Positions 22,966 through 35,522 of a stretch of DNA of 64,000 bases are shown here, piece after piece (positions within the stretch are counted from its first letter, which is position 1; each line of letters starts with the position of its first letter). This DNA is from Hygrophila difformis (Eukaryota > Streptophyta > Magnoliopsida > Lamiales > Acanthaceae). Both the position numbers and the translations under genes were made by a program. Under the pieces are notes generated by a model. That model did no database searches. It was given only the letters and a program-made list of their open reading frames with translations, and was not told the origin of the DNA. The DNA lies in contig JAOANR010000003.1 in NCBI GenBank assembly GCA_030278955.1, positions 29,961,227 through 30,025,226 on the forward strand. Reading direction: 5' to 3'.

Positions 22966-22972
<7 letters not shown>
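22586..22972 (+). repeat. SINE 3'-end fragments and spacer
   Basis: Two plus-strand stretches look like SINE 3' ends with A tails: CCTTCATTGGCTGTCTAGC followed by an A run at about 22654-22667, and TGTGTGGCATGGACTCCCACC... ending GGCTCATCC plus an A-rich tail at about 22934-22950. The second shares GTGTGGCATGG(G/A)CTCCCACCACC with the minus-strand SINE at 24569-24738. Their 5' parts are not clear. Confidence 0.5.

Positions 22973-23004
<32 letters not shown>
22973..23004. repeat. (TA)n microsatellite
   Basis: This is an uninterrupted run of about 16 TA units. It adjoins the 3' end of the minus-strand SINE at 23005. Confidence 0.9.
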
Positions 23005-23008
<4 letters not shown>

Positions 23009-23155
23009 CAACCTATACAGGTTAATGAATGGTGGGAGACATGCCACAAAAATTACAAAGGGGGAAGGGGGATGGATAAGGGACCTGATGGGGATTCGAA
23101 CCCAGGTTAGGAGTCAATGGACTTGACCAAATGAGCAGGTCCACATCCCAACATA
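23005..23155 (-). mobile_element. tRNA-derived SINE, second family
   Basis: Read on the minus strand it has GGACCTGCTCATTTGGTCAAG (A-box-like) and GGGTTCGAATCCCC (B box), then a body ending GGCATGTCTCCCACCATTCATTAACC. The body shares GGCATG(G/T)...CTCCCACCA with the SINE at 24569. The A tail seems replaced by the (TA)n tract. I saw no target duplication. Confidence 0.65.
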
Positions 23156-23244
23156 TTTGGATTAATTGGGGAGTTTAAGAATGAATCTAAAATTCATGTC
23201 ATTCATTTAATATATAATTATGATTGTTTTAAAGTAAGTAACTA

Positions 23245-23502
23245 CTCCATCCATATCCAAAAAAAAATTAACATTTCTTGTTTTCACGCAATCCAATACA
23301 TATTTCTAAAGAGTAATATTTTAAATTTTATAAAATTAAATTATAAAACTTTAATATATAAAACTACGTGATTAGACGAATCTAACAAGATCTCACTTGA
23401 CTATATTTTATCTTATGTAACTGTATGAAAAGATCGAATCAAAATTATTAAATGAACAGTGTTTACTATGCAAACGTTAATATTATTCAAATAAGGAGGA
23501 AG
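23245..23502. mobile_element. Stowaway-related MITE, 258 bp
   Basis: The left end is CTCCATCCATATCC and the right end (reverse complement) CTTCCTCCTTATTTGAATA; TA lies at 23243-23244 and 23503-23504. The inside words AAAACTACGTGATTAGACGAATCT and ACTTGACTATATTTTATCTTA are shared with the 257-bp element in the MORC intron (32183-32439), so they are family members of nearly equal length. Confidence 0.75.
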
Positions 23503-23504
23503 TA

Positions 23505-24555
23505 TTAAATAGAAGAATTTAAAATTCATTTTTTAAACCACCAGCAAATTTCAACTATAAAGTTGGATTTGATTTCCCACCCGACTTCTTATCCCTCCCC
23601 TTATCTATTTATAATTTGTGTGATAGGGACTCTCACTACCCTTTTCCTGGCCAATTGCTTCGAGGAAAGAAAAAAAATTACGTATCTCATTCAAACACAT
23701 CCCTCAATATTTTTATGGTGGCATATATGTGTATCAGTGTATGTGTGTGGACAATACCATACTCGTCTATCTTCAATATCCAATTCCTTGTTTGCATTAG
23801 ATAATGGTTCCAATATTATAATTTATGTTAATTAAGACGAATTTTAGAGCCAAATTGATTGATATGAAGTGCTTGGGAATTTTTATTTGTTTTTGGACAC
23901 ATAACGGTTTGCCTAGAGAGATAATGAAAGTACATGTAATATAAATTATAACTAAAAAATAACTAAATGGAGAACAACTGATGGGAGATTTGAACTCCAA
24001 CTATAGGATCGGAATTACATTTGAGATGAATTGGGAAAGAGAAAGAATTTGAAGACCCAATTAATGATTCAGAGGTCGGTTCAATTGTTTTTTGCCTACT
24101 GTTTGACAAAGTTTTACTACAAGAATATTTTGTTTTCATCACCTTCCTAAATCTTTGTAACGAAGGAGCTTTAATGATGAATTCAGTCGTTCATCTTGTT
24201 AGTAACCAAATCTTGACAAAAAAGAATTCAGTAAAATTTTTTAAAAAAAAATTCTTATGGTAAATTTGATCAACTAAAGCATGCAACACTAAGCCATCAA
24301 CTTCCCTCATTCCTTTCTAAGAGTTTTTTGTTATTTTATTTTATTTTATTTAATTTTTCCTTCCAATGCACCCTTAAATGAATTTGGGGATTACAATTTT
24401 TTGTAAAATTATTTAATCACAATTAGTGATTAGGATAGTATTTTTTTAATTTTTGTTAATGGCGTACTAAGATTGACCTATATTCAGTTTCTTCAAGTAT
24501 ATCTTCAAGGGAAAAAAAATGAAAAAAATTCAAACCACTCAAGCTTGAGAAATAA
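23505..24555. other. Intergenic sequence with a SINE-like fragment
   Basis: Positions about 23560-23680 resemble a plus-strand SINE 3' part (TTCCCACCCGACTTC, CCCTCCCCTTATCTATTT, GTGTGATAGGGACTCTCACTACC, GCTTCGAGGAAAG plus A run). Open frames of 60-90 codons here come from that fragment and show no coding character. The rest is AT-rich. Confidence 0.4.
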
Positions 24556-24568
24556 TGCTTTGATTCAA

Positions 24569-24738
24569 TTTTTTTTTTTTTTTGAGGAACCACTCAAGCC
24601 CTGGAAAATGGGTGGTGGGAGCCCATGCCACACAAATTACGAAATAAAAAGGAGGGACAGGGGACTGGTGGAGAATCAACCTCCAACATTCCGTCGGAAA
24701 TCAAAAGATTTAACCACTTGGGCTAAGTCCTCATCCCC
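24569..24738 (-). mobile_element. tRNA-derived SINE with 13-bp target duplication
   Basis: Minus-strand reading gives an A box (TTAGCCCAAGTGGTTA), a worn B box (GGTTGATTCTCC), and a body ending GAGTGGTTCCTC followed by an A tail (the T run at 24569-24583). The perfect duplication TGCTTTGATTCAA lies at 24556-24568 and 24739-24751. Confidence 0.88.
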
Positions 24739-24751
24739 TGCTTTGATTCAA

Positions 24752-25862
24752 CTTGTGCTAGTCTCAATCTCAACTTGACATGAAAAATGATGAATTCATT
24801 TGTTTTTTAAAAAAAGAAAAAAACCAAAACAAAATCGAATAGTTCAAGCTAGGAGCACATGTATGCGTCAAACTCACCCAAATTCAATTAATTAGGATAA
24901 TCAAAATATTTCTTTAGCCATTCAATCATAAATAAATTATAGTAGTAATAACTAATTACAAATTCGAAAAAACCCATCACCTCATATATTTTCAATAATT
25001 AAAATTATACAATCCAACAATACGTTACTTACATACAACAATACGCTCACATTCGACGACCCTGAGGAAAACACATTTCGCCGGTCATTTCCAACCATCA
25101 ATTCCATTTTCTATTAATTCTACTCTATTTTCCAATTAAATTTTCAGTTTATCATTTATCCGCCTCCCACCATTTACTCTAAATTTTCTTCTTCTTTTTT
25201 TTTAAAAAAAATATTCTAAATTTTTAAAATAAAAACTTCTAAAATCAAGAAAAATTTAGAATTTGTGATTGAAGAGGACCCAAACCATTGCCCATCCGAC
25301 CCTACCCGTGATTGGATTTTGGGGTTATTTTTGGCTATCGAGCAAGATGGATTGGTGACATGTTAAAAGGTACTGCAACTATTTTCAAGGCAGCAAGCAG
25401 AGGAAGCACAAAATGAATTAAACTTCATATTGAAACATAAACATTGGTGGATCATCCAACTTGTGTACATTGAGAGACTAGTAGACCAGATATCATATTA
25501 ATCACTCGTGGGTCAGATTAGCTTTTTGAATAGTGGATTTTCTGCAAATGTGAAACAAAGACACGAATCGAAAATATTCTCCTTCCGTTCTATACTCCCC
25601 CCCCCCCCCCCCCGCCCCAACCCAGAAACTGATGCAAGGGAGAGACTGATGTCTACCAGACAAAAGTGGAGGGGCCAGACAAACTATTTAGGGGGCCAGA
25701 CAAAAGTGGAGGGAGAGACTGATGTCTACCATACTTCCTAAACATCCCCACCGAATATGAGTCAAATAACCGGTGTGGCTGCATATGTACCCCTAACGCT
25801 ATACAGAAAACCTGTCGAGGATGGTTTTGTTTGTACCTTACGCGCAGCTTGTTATAGTCAAA
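24752..25862. other. Sequence downstream of the MORC gene
   Basis: This stretch holds the presumed 3' untranslated part of the MORC gene and intergenic DNA. A C run lies at about 25597-25613. Just after it two words are each repeated: AGAGACTGATGTCTACCA (25641-25658 and 25714-25731) and CCAGACAAAAGTGGAGG (25656-25672 and 25695-25711). No separate gene is visible. Confidence 0.4.
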
Positions 25863-28800
25863 TTAACTACTGTTGTTGGGAGCCAATTTTTCCTGCAGCT
25901 GAACCTTGCTCAGCAACTGCTCAATGGTAGTAGTCGCTTCCTGAGGAAAAAGAATAAAAACATTATAGAGCGATAGCACCCTCAAAAGGGTTAAGAAAAT
26001 AAAATCGTCATTTGATGAAAAGATAAACCTTCAATTTCTTCTTGAGATTTTCTGCCTCAATATTACATTTGTCTCTTTCGTCTGCAAATAGATCCAGCAA
26101 AGCCTCGTTCTCCGCCTTTTGCTGCTCATATAGTCGATTTGCCTCTTTTAGCTGTCCATTTCAAAAAAAATGACATCACAGTATGCAGGGAGAGTACTCT
26201 TTGGCTGCTATTAGAATAAAATGATTAATTACCTCAGCTTCTAGAGACTTGCATTTTTCCTTTTCTTTCAGTAAATCATTGATATAATCTCCAATAATCG
26301 ATTCTTCTTTTTTTTTCAATCTGTAAAAGTCAACACACAACAGACAATATGAAGGTTATGGTGTCAGGAACGGGCAGTGCACAAGAAATTTAATCAAAAA
26401 CTACCTTTCTCTCAATTGCAGGTTCTCTTCTTTTAACTGGGCTAAAGCAAGAGAACTGGGGCTTGTTGGCGAAAAATCATTGCAACCAGAACCAAAATCC
26501 TTCTTAGCACATGCAATGACATAATGCGGATATTCAAACAGGGAAATAGAGTCCATGGATAACACAATAAAATTAGGAGGACCAAATTGCTTCTCAATAC
26601 TAGAGAAAATTAATACCCTCGATAATGCCAACACATAATCTATGCCCTCAAAGAAAAAGAAGCCTAAAAATTGAATTACCTGTGGGGCTGAATTTCTAGT
26701 CGTTCTGACAGGTCTTTTGGAAGATGAGCCATTTTGTACAGCTTCATGACTAAAAATATTCGGTGACTTATCTTTTCCATGCAAAGGCTTTGAAGATGAG
26801 CCATTGGCCTCCCTACCGAAAGTGGGGTTCGGCACATCATCATCACTGACATCCACCATGGGCAAAGAAGATTTTTCGACTGAACTTGGCCTCTTCCTGA
26901 CCTCTCTGGCAGCACCCTTCCCATCCAGATGCCCATTACCAAAATCCTTGTCCATCACATTGTGTGTCTTGTCACTTGTGGTGTGTTTTGTTCTCAGGGG
27001 AGAACTAGGAGAATCAGGTGTCATTTCTGGGGAAAAAAAAAGACCACTCGTCAGTGGATCCATAATATACCAAGTTAGTGCAATGCTTTTAATCCCTCAT
27101 TCACAGCCATTCTTGAGGGTAAGAAACATGATCCAAAATCATTTTTCACATAAAAACTACAAGTTCACATTCAATAATAATAACTTCTATTCACAAATCG
27201 AATTTATTTTCAGCCGACCACTTTTTGCCATATACCGGCAGGCTGGAAAGTTAACCATGATACTTCTACGAGTTCTACCATATCACATATCCAAGTATTA
27301 TATAGCATTTGCAAAAGAAACATAATGACAGTAATATTCATCTCAATTCAGATCTCAAAACAAATCAATATTTTTCCCGAAAACAGCTTCCAAACAAAGC
27401 TATATCATACCTTTTTCATAAACTCTTCTAGTACTGCCTCGTGGAGCATAACCTATTTTGTGACAATTTGAGGTCCTGAAATACACAAATGAAGGCAAAA
27501 ATAGAAACAACACCAAAGAAAAAGTAACAACAAAGTAATATCGAACATGAAGCAAATCTTTTGACCAGTAAGAAAAAACACATACCAATATGTCCTCTGC
27601 ATTTGTATTAATCGTGCTTCAAGCCTTGTAAGAATTGTTGTCCGCTCAAAACCTTGCTTATCATGAGCTGGTTCGATAAAATTTGCTTCAAGCACACCTT
27701 TGATGAAGAAAAGAAAAGTACACAAATAAGCAACCTAACGCGGATTAAACATGCCAAAGGATAAAGATTATAATGATACCAATAACTCCACGACCATCAC
27801 TGCCAGGAGGATGCCATACTCTCCAAAATGGCTGGAAAATGATGGGGATCAAACATGAGTAATACGTTTAACAACTGAACTAAACAGACAAAACACAAGA
27901 AATTCCCAAATTGATATTACGATCAAGTTAAATCTTAAAAATGATGATAGAAATATGGTGCAAAACGCTAATAGGGAATTAGAATAAAGGTATCCGAATT
28001 ACAAATACCTATTTCTTGTGACCTGGTTTGATTCTAACTGATCAAAACTTCATGGTTTAGGAAATCAAGGACTAACATTTCCAATTCCCATCCATAAACC
28101 AAAAGTCCGCTAAATTTTGTAGACTGGGTCTAAAAACAACTTTGACAACCATTTATTAAGAATATCTTTACAAACGACAAATACAAAACTGATCATTTAT
28201 ACTGATTCAATCTTAATAAAACAAATACTACTTATTAAAGATGCCTGAACTCAAATTTTAACCATGAGTCAAATCCACTGACTATACATATCCTTTTGTA
28301 GACATCAATAGTTTACTCAACAGCCATTCGCCCAGTATCTCATACATAAAAATAATTTTTAGGAAATCACTTTTCTCAACAAAGAAACTTATGCAACTGA
28401 ACATAAACTACCTTGATGAGCCTATTTTTGTGATACACATTGAACCCCTGAACATCAAGGTGAGATTTTGCATCCTTCACAAACCCAACTGTAACAACAG
28501 CAATCATCTAAAATAAACATGAAAGTCAGTAAATGAAATGATATTCACAAAGATTACAAAGTAGCTTATAAGAAATTCCACTGATTTAAAAAACATTACA
28601 TTTGAGTCCCTTGGAATACCATCAACTCCTGGCACCATATCGTCCCTTGGACGATATGTAATTTCTTTAGACATCATCATATCATTCACAACATTATGCT
28701 GCTCAACATCTTGACCGCGCAAGATAATTCGAAAATTCTGAGGAACCCTGAGATAGAGAATAGCCGCATAACTCTGCAGATCCAAGAGTCGACTTGGTTA

Positions 28801-31800
28801 AAAGAAAAAACAAATTCTGTTACGACATAACACCACTTGTATCCAGTTTTGTTTGCCATTATCATCCAAATAAGCAGGAAATTGTAAAAGCATCTTAGAA
28901 ACTGACAAGTTTTGAACTAGCAACCCAATACCTAGAATACCCATACTACCCACTTTTCCTACTGTCCATCCACTCTCTACAGTCTACACACATGCTCTGT
29001 ATGTCCGCACACCACAGCATAGTTGCTCATTTTCAAACTCTTGTTTTGCTCTTCAATTATTGATTAGATAGAGAAAAAGAAAAAAAATAAATAAATAATA
29101 ACAGACATAATAGTTTCCCTTCCATCATCATCTCTACAAATTTCACATCACAAGTAAATTATATTCTCCACCACTCAGTTAATTTCAAGCCATTTGAATT
29201 TACCCTAAATAACCTTCTGCAATTCTCTACAACTTTTAAGGTTATTGGTCCATGAAAAGGTGATGGGAAATTCATCTACCAAAGAGAATGTTCAGCTGGG
29301 GGGGGGGGAGCAATATCACATAAATTCCTCAAACTAAATCGTGAAGATGCCAAACGCAACAAACAATTAATCCTGAAATAAAACCATGATGCTTTCACTA
29401 ATATGTATTATAAGTAGCAAACAATTTTTGAAAAACATATTCATCCATTAATGGTTTTATCACCAGGTAAGTACTTATTCGCCCTGTTAGAAACACTTTA
29501 CATAGATGGTCATGAGACGAGGGTTTAGATTTCTCTCAACTAGTGTAATCCATTGCCAAATTATAAAAAGAAGCTATTCAGGTAGAATGGAAACCAAGAA
29601 CAGTTCGCATGACAATGGGTTCCTAATTGAAGCCAAGAACAGTTCGTATGACAATGGGTTCCTATATATGCACAATTTTGAAATGACCAAGAGAACGTGA
29701 CAGCACGAGCAATCATACAAGGAGCTAGGGGAAAAATAGCAGTAATAATAGTCTCGAAAAGGATATCTAAAATTGTCAGAGAAGATAGCAGGCGGATTAC
29801 CCGCAATGAATGCCTATATGTTAGAAAGTGCTTTGAGTTGGGTAATTTCTTTGCCATATCTATGTTCCTCTCCTCTCTGTTGGCCCCTCTGATTTGGATA
29901 TCCTGCAGTTAACAATCCAAAAAAAATTTAGCCAGGAGATATGCTATATAAATCGAGCTTTCAACATAATTAGATTACCGACATACATGTGGATCTGTGT
30001 CAAAATCAAGTTCCAGCAAACCTTGATCATCCTCCCAAAGATTGTACACAAAAATCCGAGTGCCCTGCTCTTGCATCTGATTGAACTAGAGTTGCAGAGT
30101 ACAAGAGAAAACCAGCAAAGAGCCAAAAACACATGAATTTAGAAGCCTAAAAGCGGTTACAAAAAAAAAAAAAAAAAAAAAAAGGATAAGACATGCCAAA
30201 CTTCATTGAACACTCGGTTTAACTCAATTTTTTAAAAATTTTATTGGTTCATTAACTTTTTAATACCACAATAACCTTAGAGGCAACCAAACCTAATAGT
30301 GCCACTAACAACATACTAAAGACAACACCCCAAACAATCTTTTTAACAATGTTCAAAACTAACGGGCTGATTTTTCCTATTAACTCAATCTTTAGAATGA
30401 TATGTCAAGCAACCATTGAAAAAACGATTTCTAGCAATAATAAGAGAAGAAAAGCACACTGTTTAGATGAAAACTAGATTATTTAAACGCACAGAAGGCT
30501 GAATAGCAAAAGCTTAAGAAATATGCAGACAAAGTTAATTGAGTTCTGTTGCATCAATAAATACAAAAAGAAATCAAATTTTAACATAAATTTACCATAA
30601 AATTGAAAAATATAATATAGAAAATTCTGAAAGTCATCATAATATCATAAAACAATACAGTACATTTCTAAGATAATAACCATTGCCTAACAAATAAGAA
30701 ACCCTTCAAAAAACTACTACCATCAATGAGATGGAACCTGAAAGCAAAACAAAACTATCAAAAATCATTCAATTGTTCGCATGAAAGCACCTGAAACACT
30801 AACCTAATAGATTTTCGTAACTAAGGAAACCAAAAAAATAAACTTCCAAAGGATAATAATCATTGTTGTCACACCACCCCGTTGCGGCACGGCGCCGGCG
30901 GAATGCCATGGTGACAATATGGCATACAGTGTAATACATACATATATATATATATATAGAATAAAATAATAGTACTATTATATAATATTATAAATGAAAA
31001 TAATAATATTATATAATGAGAAAAGAACATTTAGTTACTTTGCCCGTTTGCCCACATGCTATGAGATCATTATATAATGAAAAGAATATAATAATTTACT
31101 TTTTCAAAATTTAAAAAAAAAAAAAAAGAAGAGAGAGAGAGAGAGAGAGAAGAGAAAAAGGTTATGAGTTATGACATAATACTATAATGTGTTATTTAAT
31201 GAAAAGTATAATAATGGACTCTAGGAGAAGAGGAAAGGTTGAGGTCAGCACATTTAAAAAACAGAAACCAAAAATCAAAAGGGGGTACAACTTGGGAAAG
31301 GGTAAACAGCAAGACCGATGGTGAGCAGCAAAAGGCTGAGAGAGGCGAAGTGGGCAGGATTCGATGACAGAGAAGTGGTGGCGGATGGCCAGAAGGAATC
31401 GGATGGTAGAAGTTTCTGGGGAAGTCGGGCTAGGGTTTCGAAATTGGCTGTGTGGTGAGGCAAGCGCCTATGGGGGTCTTCTGCCACCGCCACACCACCA
31501 TGGGCATTGCTCTATTAACTACTACATGATATACATTAAATCGATTATAACAGAAATTAATTATGTCAAAAAAAGAATTAAAAAGAAAAGTGTAAGTTGA
31601 ATATAATTGAGAAGACAAATTCAAATTCATGTCACTTATCTCTCCCGAAAGAAATTCTCTCTAGAGTTTTTTTATTATGAAATGATGCTAAGACAAACAA
31701 ATCTAATCTCTTTATAGAAATATGGAAACCAAATAAAGGAAATAAAGATAAGAACCCATAACAATTATAAGAATGAAGAATAATCCCACATTACCTGCTG

Positions 31801-32778
31801 AAGAAGTTCTACTTCACTTGAAAATGGAGACCATTGGACTATTGTATCAACATTTTGGTTCCACTCAGCAGCTGATGATCGGCCAATCCTAATCCAATCT
31901 TGTCCACTTCTTTCATAATCAAGCTTTAGAAAGAAAGTGCATCACAGCCAATGATCAAAGAATATTGCAATGGCTATAAGAATGCTGGCTTTAAGTACAA
32001 GAGCAATAAAGTAGCATATGCAGACATAGGGGTGAGTATCAAGGCAAATTTTCGCCTTTTCGGTAGCAGTTTTTTCTATCCAAGCCCAAATGGACACCAG
32101 AATTGTCGAGTATCCAATTAACTTTTCAGAATGTCGTTAAAACCTTCTAAAATGTCATATTAGTATTATTATAATATACTTACCTCTGTTCTTAAATAAT
32201 TGCACCATTTCTACATTTCACGCAAACCAATAAACATTTTTAACTAGTAATAACTCATATTGTATATAAGTAAAAATTATAAAAATTTGATATTCTAAAA
32301 CTACGTGATTAAACAAATCTAACAAGATCTTACTTGACTAAGTTTTTTCTTATATAACCATGTTAAAAAAATTGATCAAAGTTTCTCAATAAATAGTTGC
32401 TACTATGTAAATGGCTCAATTAAGTGAGAACGGAGGAAGTATATATACATGTATTAACGTGCACTACATGCATATATTTAAAATACTTTATATTATATAT
32501 ATGTATAACATCACTCGAATTTAATATTTCAAAAAAAAACGAATAAAAAAATAATATTATTCCAACTATTTTAGAGCACTCCAATCTATCAAGTTTAGGT
32601 GTTTTAGCATCCCATGAATACACGTTTCATTAAATATAAATAGGATCTTGAATATTCTTACTTCAGGAATTCATGCTACAACTCACCATGGGAACCACAA
32701 CATCTTCTTTCCCCGTGCTCCTCAAAAACGTGTAGGACAGCAAACCAACACTCTGGGATGGCCTAAGTATAATAAAAA

Positions 32779-32846
<68 letters not shown>

Positions 32847-33274
32847 TAAGTGAATGCATTACAGATTTTATAACCCATATTGTGATTCCCACAGCTGGAA
32901 GTCATTTAAACATGATGTATCTATATTATCGCGAACACAGGACAATAAGTCTATGCATTATTACAATGTGTAATGTGTATATTAAAAGTTACATAAAGTG
33001 AAGGCAGCCAGTTGTATCAAGAAAACTATTATCCACATCAAATGAAATTTCCACTAGATAAAGTATGCAAACCTTTTCCCATTTGCCCCACGACATCGAG
33101 AAAAAACTATAACATCAGCTCCAAGTCTCATGGTGCTGGTCTTAAAGCCATTTCCATCTGGTATACAAATCTTTAAGAGTTAATCAAGGAGCATCGTAAA
33201 AATTATTTCGGAAATGAAATTGTATATGCATACTTGTACTGTGTAGGACACAGACACACACACTCACACACACC

Positions 33275-33327
<53 letters not shown>

Positions 33328-35522
33328 CACATTGTCCAATAGCATCTTCCAATTTGCTCTTTGCCGAATAACCAAGAGACATGCAATGACGTAATTTTCC
33401 TGGATCCATTCCACCACCATCATCTACAAAAATATAAGAGTTAATGGACATCAGGACCAAATGGTAATTCAGAGAAAGAATTAATTAAGATATCAGACAT
33501 TTTAGTTCACACAACCAGTAGACAAAAATAAATAAATAAATAAATAAAGATATACAAAATCACTATTGGGAACGCATACAAAAAGTCTCAGTAACATCTG
33601 TAATAAGGGAAACAAATAAATTACCTTCAATCAGCAGCATTTTAGTCTCGTCTTTCCTGTTTATAACCATATCAATGTTTACATGTGTTGCTCCATTGCG
33701 AACCTAATGTCCAAACACAAACAAAGTATATAATTCAGAAGCCAAAAGCAACCAAATTAACATTCTCAATAAAAATATCTAATGCACGTACCTCATCCAG
33801 TGAGTTATCCAAAAGCTCTGCAAAAGCTGAAACAACATATCCATTAGCACTTCAGAGCACAGAAACACACAACATGAATTTGACATTTTGAGAACAGGAT
33901 AGTTCCTTTACCCCCAAGAACCCACTTATGGCTGGTCGCATTAGAATGTAAGAACTTGGGATGTACTCTAACACGATCCATTCCACCTGTACACATATAA
34001 GAGAATGACGAAATTAGCTGAGCCCATCTCATTTAACTGATATGAAATCTAACTAAGGCTGCGTTTGAGACAAAACACTAGCGTTTTGCGTTTAGCTTTT
34101 AAAACATACTAAATATAGCGTTAAAACTATATATAGTGAACACTAATTTCAATAACCGCTAAATTCTAACCTCTAAACTCTAAACTTTGAAAGTTCCTCT
34201 GATCCTCTCCCAAAGTTTAGCTTTTCAAACTCGAAAATCTAAATCTAAATTCTAATTTTAAACTCTAACACCAAACATCATTACTCAAAACTATCTCAAT
34301 TTAAAACTATTTTTCACCATTAATTCCAACCTTTAAACTCTAAACTGTAATTATTTCCCAAACATAGCCTAACAAAGAAAGAGAAGGTTGGGAGTATGAA
34401 ACATAAATTTGAGTAGTAATGAGCCTCATAAAATCAAAAAACATTTAAGCCTCAATCGCACTTTCTGATACTAAATGTTGAAATTAACATCTCAAATTTC
34501 AAGAGATCTACACATGTTCGTCCCTTGAGACACAGACTTTACCATACCACCATTCCCATCTAATCACTCCCAATTAAGTTGGGGTTTTATTCCACCCTAT
34601 CATTCAATACATCAGCATTGCCATCATCCTTTGAGGTTAAAATGTCAAGGATTGGCAAACGTTTGCATTCCATTACCTTTGAAATGATGGAGCACAAGAT
34701 CAACTAACCAGTATATATTTTGATGGTGAGCCATAAACAACATATTTCTCAAATGCATATAGCAATTCATATTCTTGCACATGTTTCAATTATCCTAAGA
34801 ACATGACCAGCAGTTAGAACCTGAAGCGTTCAACAAATTACCAAGACCAAACCTTTCTTGAGCACAACAGCAACTGAAGTATGTTGTACTTCACTCAAGT
34901 GCCAAACATAACGGTACTTCAATTTGAATACAAAAATCGGAAGTAGAAAAGATGAATCAACTGACCAACTCTAAAAAAACAAAAAACGAAACTTAAACTC
35001 GAGAACAAAATCAGACATGCATTAGAATGTCGAATTCATAAAGAAAAGAGAAAATACAAGAAAAGGCATACCACCATTAGAAGCATCCCAATCACCGCCA
35101 GACGCTCCATCATAGTCCCCCGCCTTCCAGAACTGCTTTACGGTCGTCTCCGCAATCGACCTCTCTCCCGCAGGCGGAACCGCCAAACTCGACCGCTCAT
35201 CCTGCTGCTGCCGCCAGGGCAACGGCAACGGGGACGGCGGCGACGGCTTAGCGGGCAATGGATCCAAAAACCCGACGGGCAACACCGCGGGTATGCCCGG
35301 CGCCGATCTTTTCCGCTTACCTTTGTAAGTAGCGGTTCTGTTTGTATTGGGAACATCATCTTCGGTGGCGGAAGAGTCGGAATCCAATTCGGAATCAGAA
35401 CTGGACAACTCGATTATCCCTTCGAAGTTGAAATTAGGTTTGGGCTTCTTTGATTTGGGAATGTTGAAATCAGTGTCGTCGACAGTCTCCTGCTTGACAT
35501 CGCTTCCGGCAGAAGTGGCCAT
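25863..35522 (-). CDS. MORC-family GHKL ATPase (plant MORC4/7-like), 20 exons
   Basis: MORC ATPases are nuclear proteins that dimerise on ATP and compact chromatin, supporting RNA-directed DNA methylation and transposon silencing. Placing GT-AG junctions gives exons 35522-35072, 33986-33912, 33826-33792, 33703-33625, 33423-33331, 33157-33073, 32762-32687, 31923-31795, 30085-29987, 29902-29801, 28773-28600, 28507-28412, 27831-27780, 27697-27586, 27475-27411, 27026-26680, 26499-26405, 26320-26233, 26151-26029 and 25940-25863. They join in phase to 2,454 bases, 817 residues, ending in TAA. Residues 129-137 read KQFWKAGDY. ATPase motifs are AELLDNSLDE (177-186), DDGGGMD (214-220) and YGNGFKTSTM (245-254); the middle domain keeps YAPRGSTRR. 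A Ser/Lys-rich region (about 576-690) precedes a C-terminal coiled coil (about 700-805). A likely NLS is KGKRKR (67-72). No lesion is visible. The subfamily is less sure than the family; exon 17 could start two codons earlier. Confidence 0.93.
30150..31600. other. Large MORC intron with a GC-richer foreign-looking patch
   Basis: The 1.7-kb intron between exons 8 and 9 starts (in plus order) with an A run at 30157-30183. It carries a GC-rich inverted pair around 30866-30925 (TGTTGTCACACCACC / GGTGACAATATGG) and a (GA)n tract at 31131-31151. The patch at 31270-31500 has GCCACCGCCACACCACCATG and GGTGAGGCAAGCG, unlike the surrounding intron. No long ORF or terminal repeats could be fixed. Confidence 0.4.
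32183..32439. mobile_element. Stowaway-related MITE inside a MORC intron, 257 bp
   Basis: The left end CCTCTGTTCTTAAATAATTG and the reverse-complemented right end CTTCCTCCGTTCTCACTTAATTG are inverted repeats; TA flanks both sides (32181-32182, 32440-32441). The internal words match the 258-bp element at 23245. It lies between exons 7 and 8 and does not touch splice sites. Confidence 0.75.
32770..32846. repeat. (TAAA)n / (TAA)n microsatellite in a MORC intron
   Basis: A run of AAAT units grades into about 18 AAT units. It lies a few bases upstream of exon 7 (in transcript order), so length change could approach the acceptor site at 32763-32764. Confidence 0.85.
33251..33328. repeat. (CA)n(TA)n(GA)n compound microsatellite beside a MORC splice donor
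   Basis: CACACA, then TATATA, then GAGAGA runs are consecutive and end two bases from the donor of exon 5 (33329-33330). Confidence 0.85.
34055..34371. mobile_element. TIR element in the first MORC intron
   Basis: The left end AGGCTGCGTTTGAGAC and the reverse-complemented right end AGGCTATGTTTGGGAAA are imperfect terminal inverted repeats. The inside has repeated words CTAAATTCTAA, CTCTAAACT and TTTAAAACTA. I found no clear target duplication, so class (hAT or Harbinger-like) is open. Confidence 0.5.

Noticed and set aside
23563..24778. Open frames of 60-100 codons (23563-23835, 24473-24778)
   Set aside because: They overlap SINE sequence and low-complexity tracts and have no coding signature.
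30157..31151. A retrogene or processed copy in the large MORC intron
   Set aside because: An A run and a (GA)n tract are present, but no ORF, terminal repeat or target duplication could be found to define an insertion.
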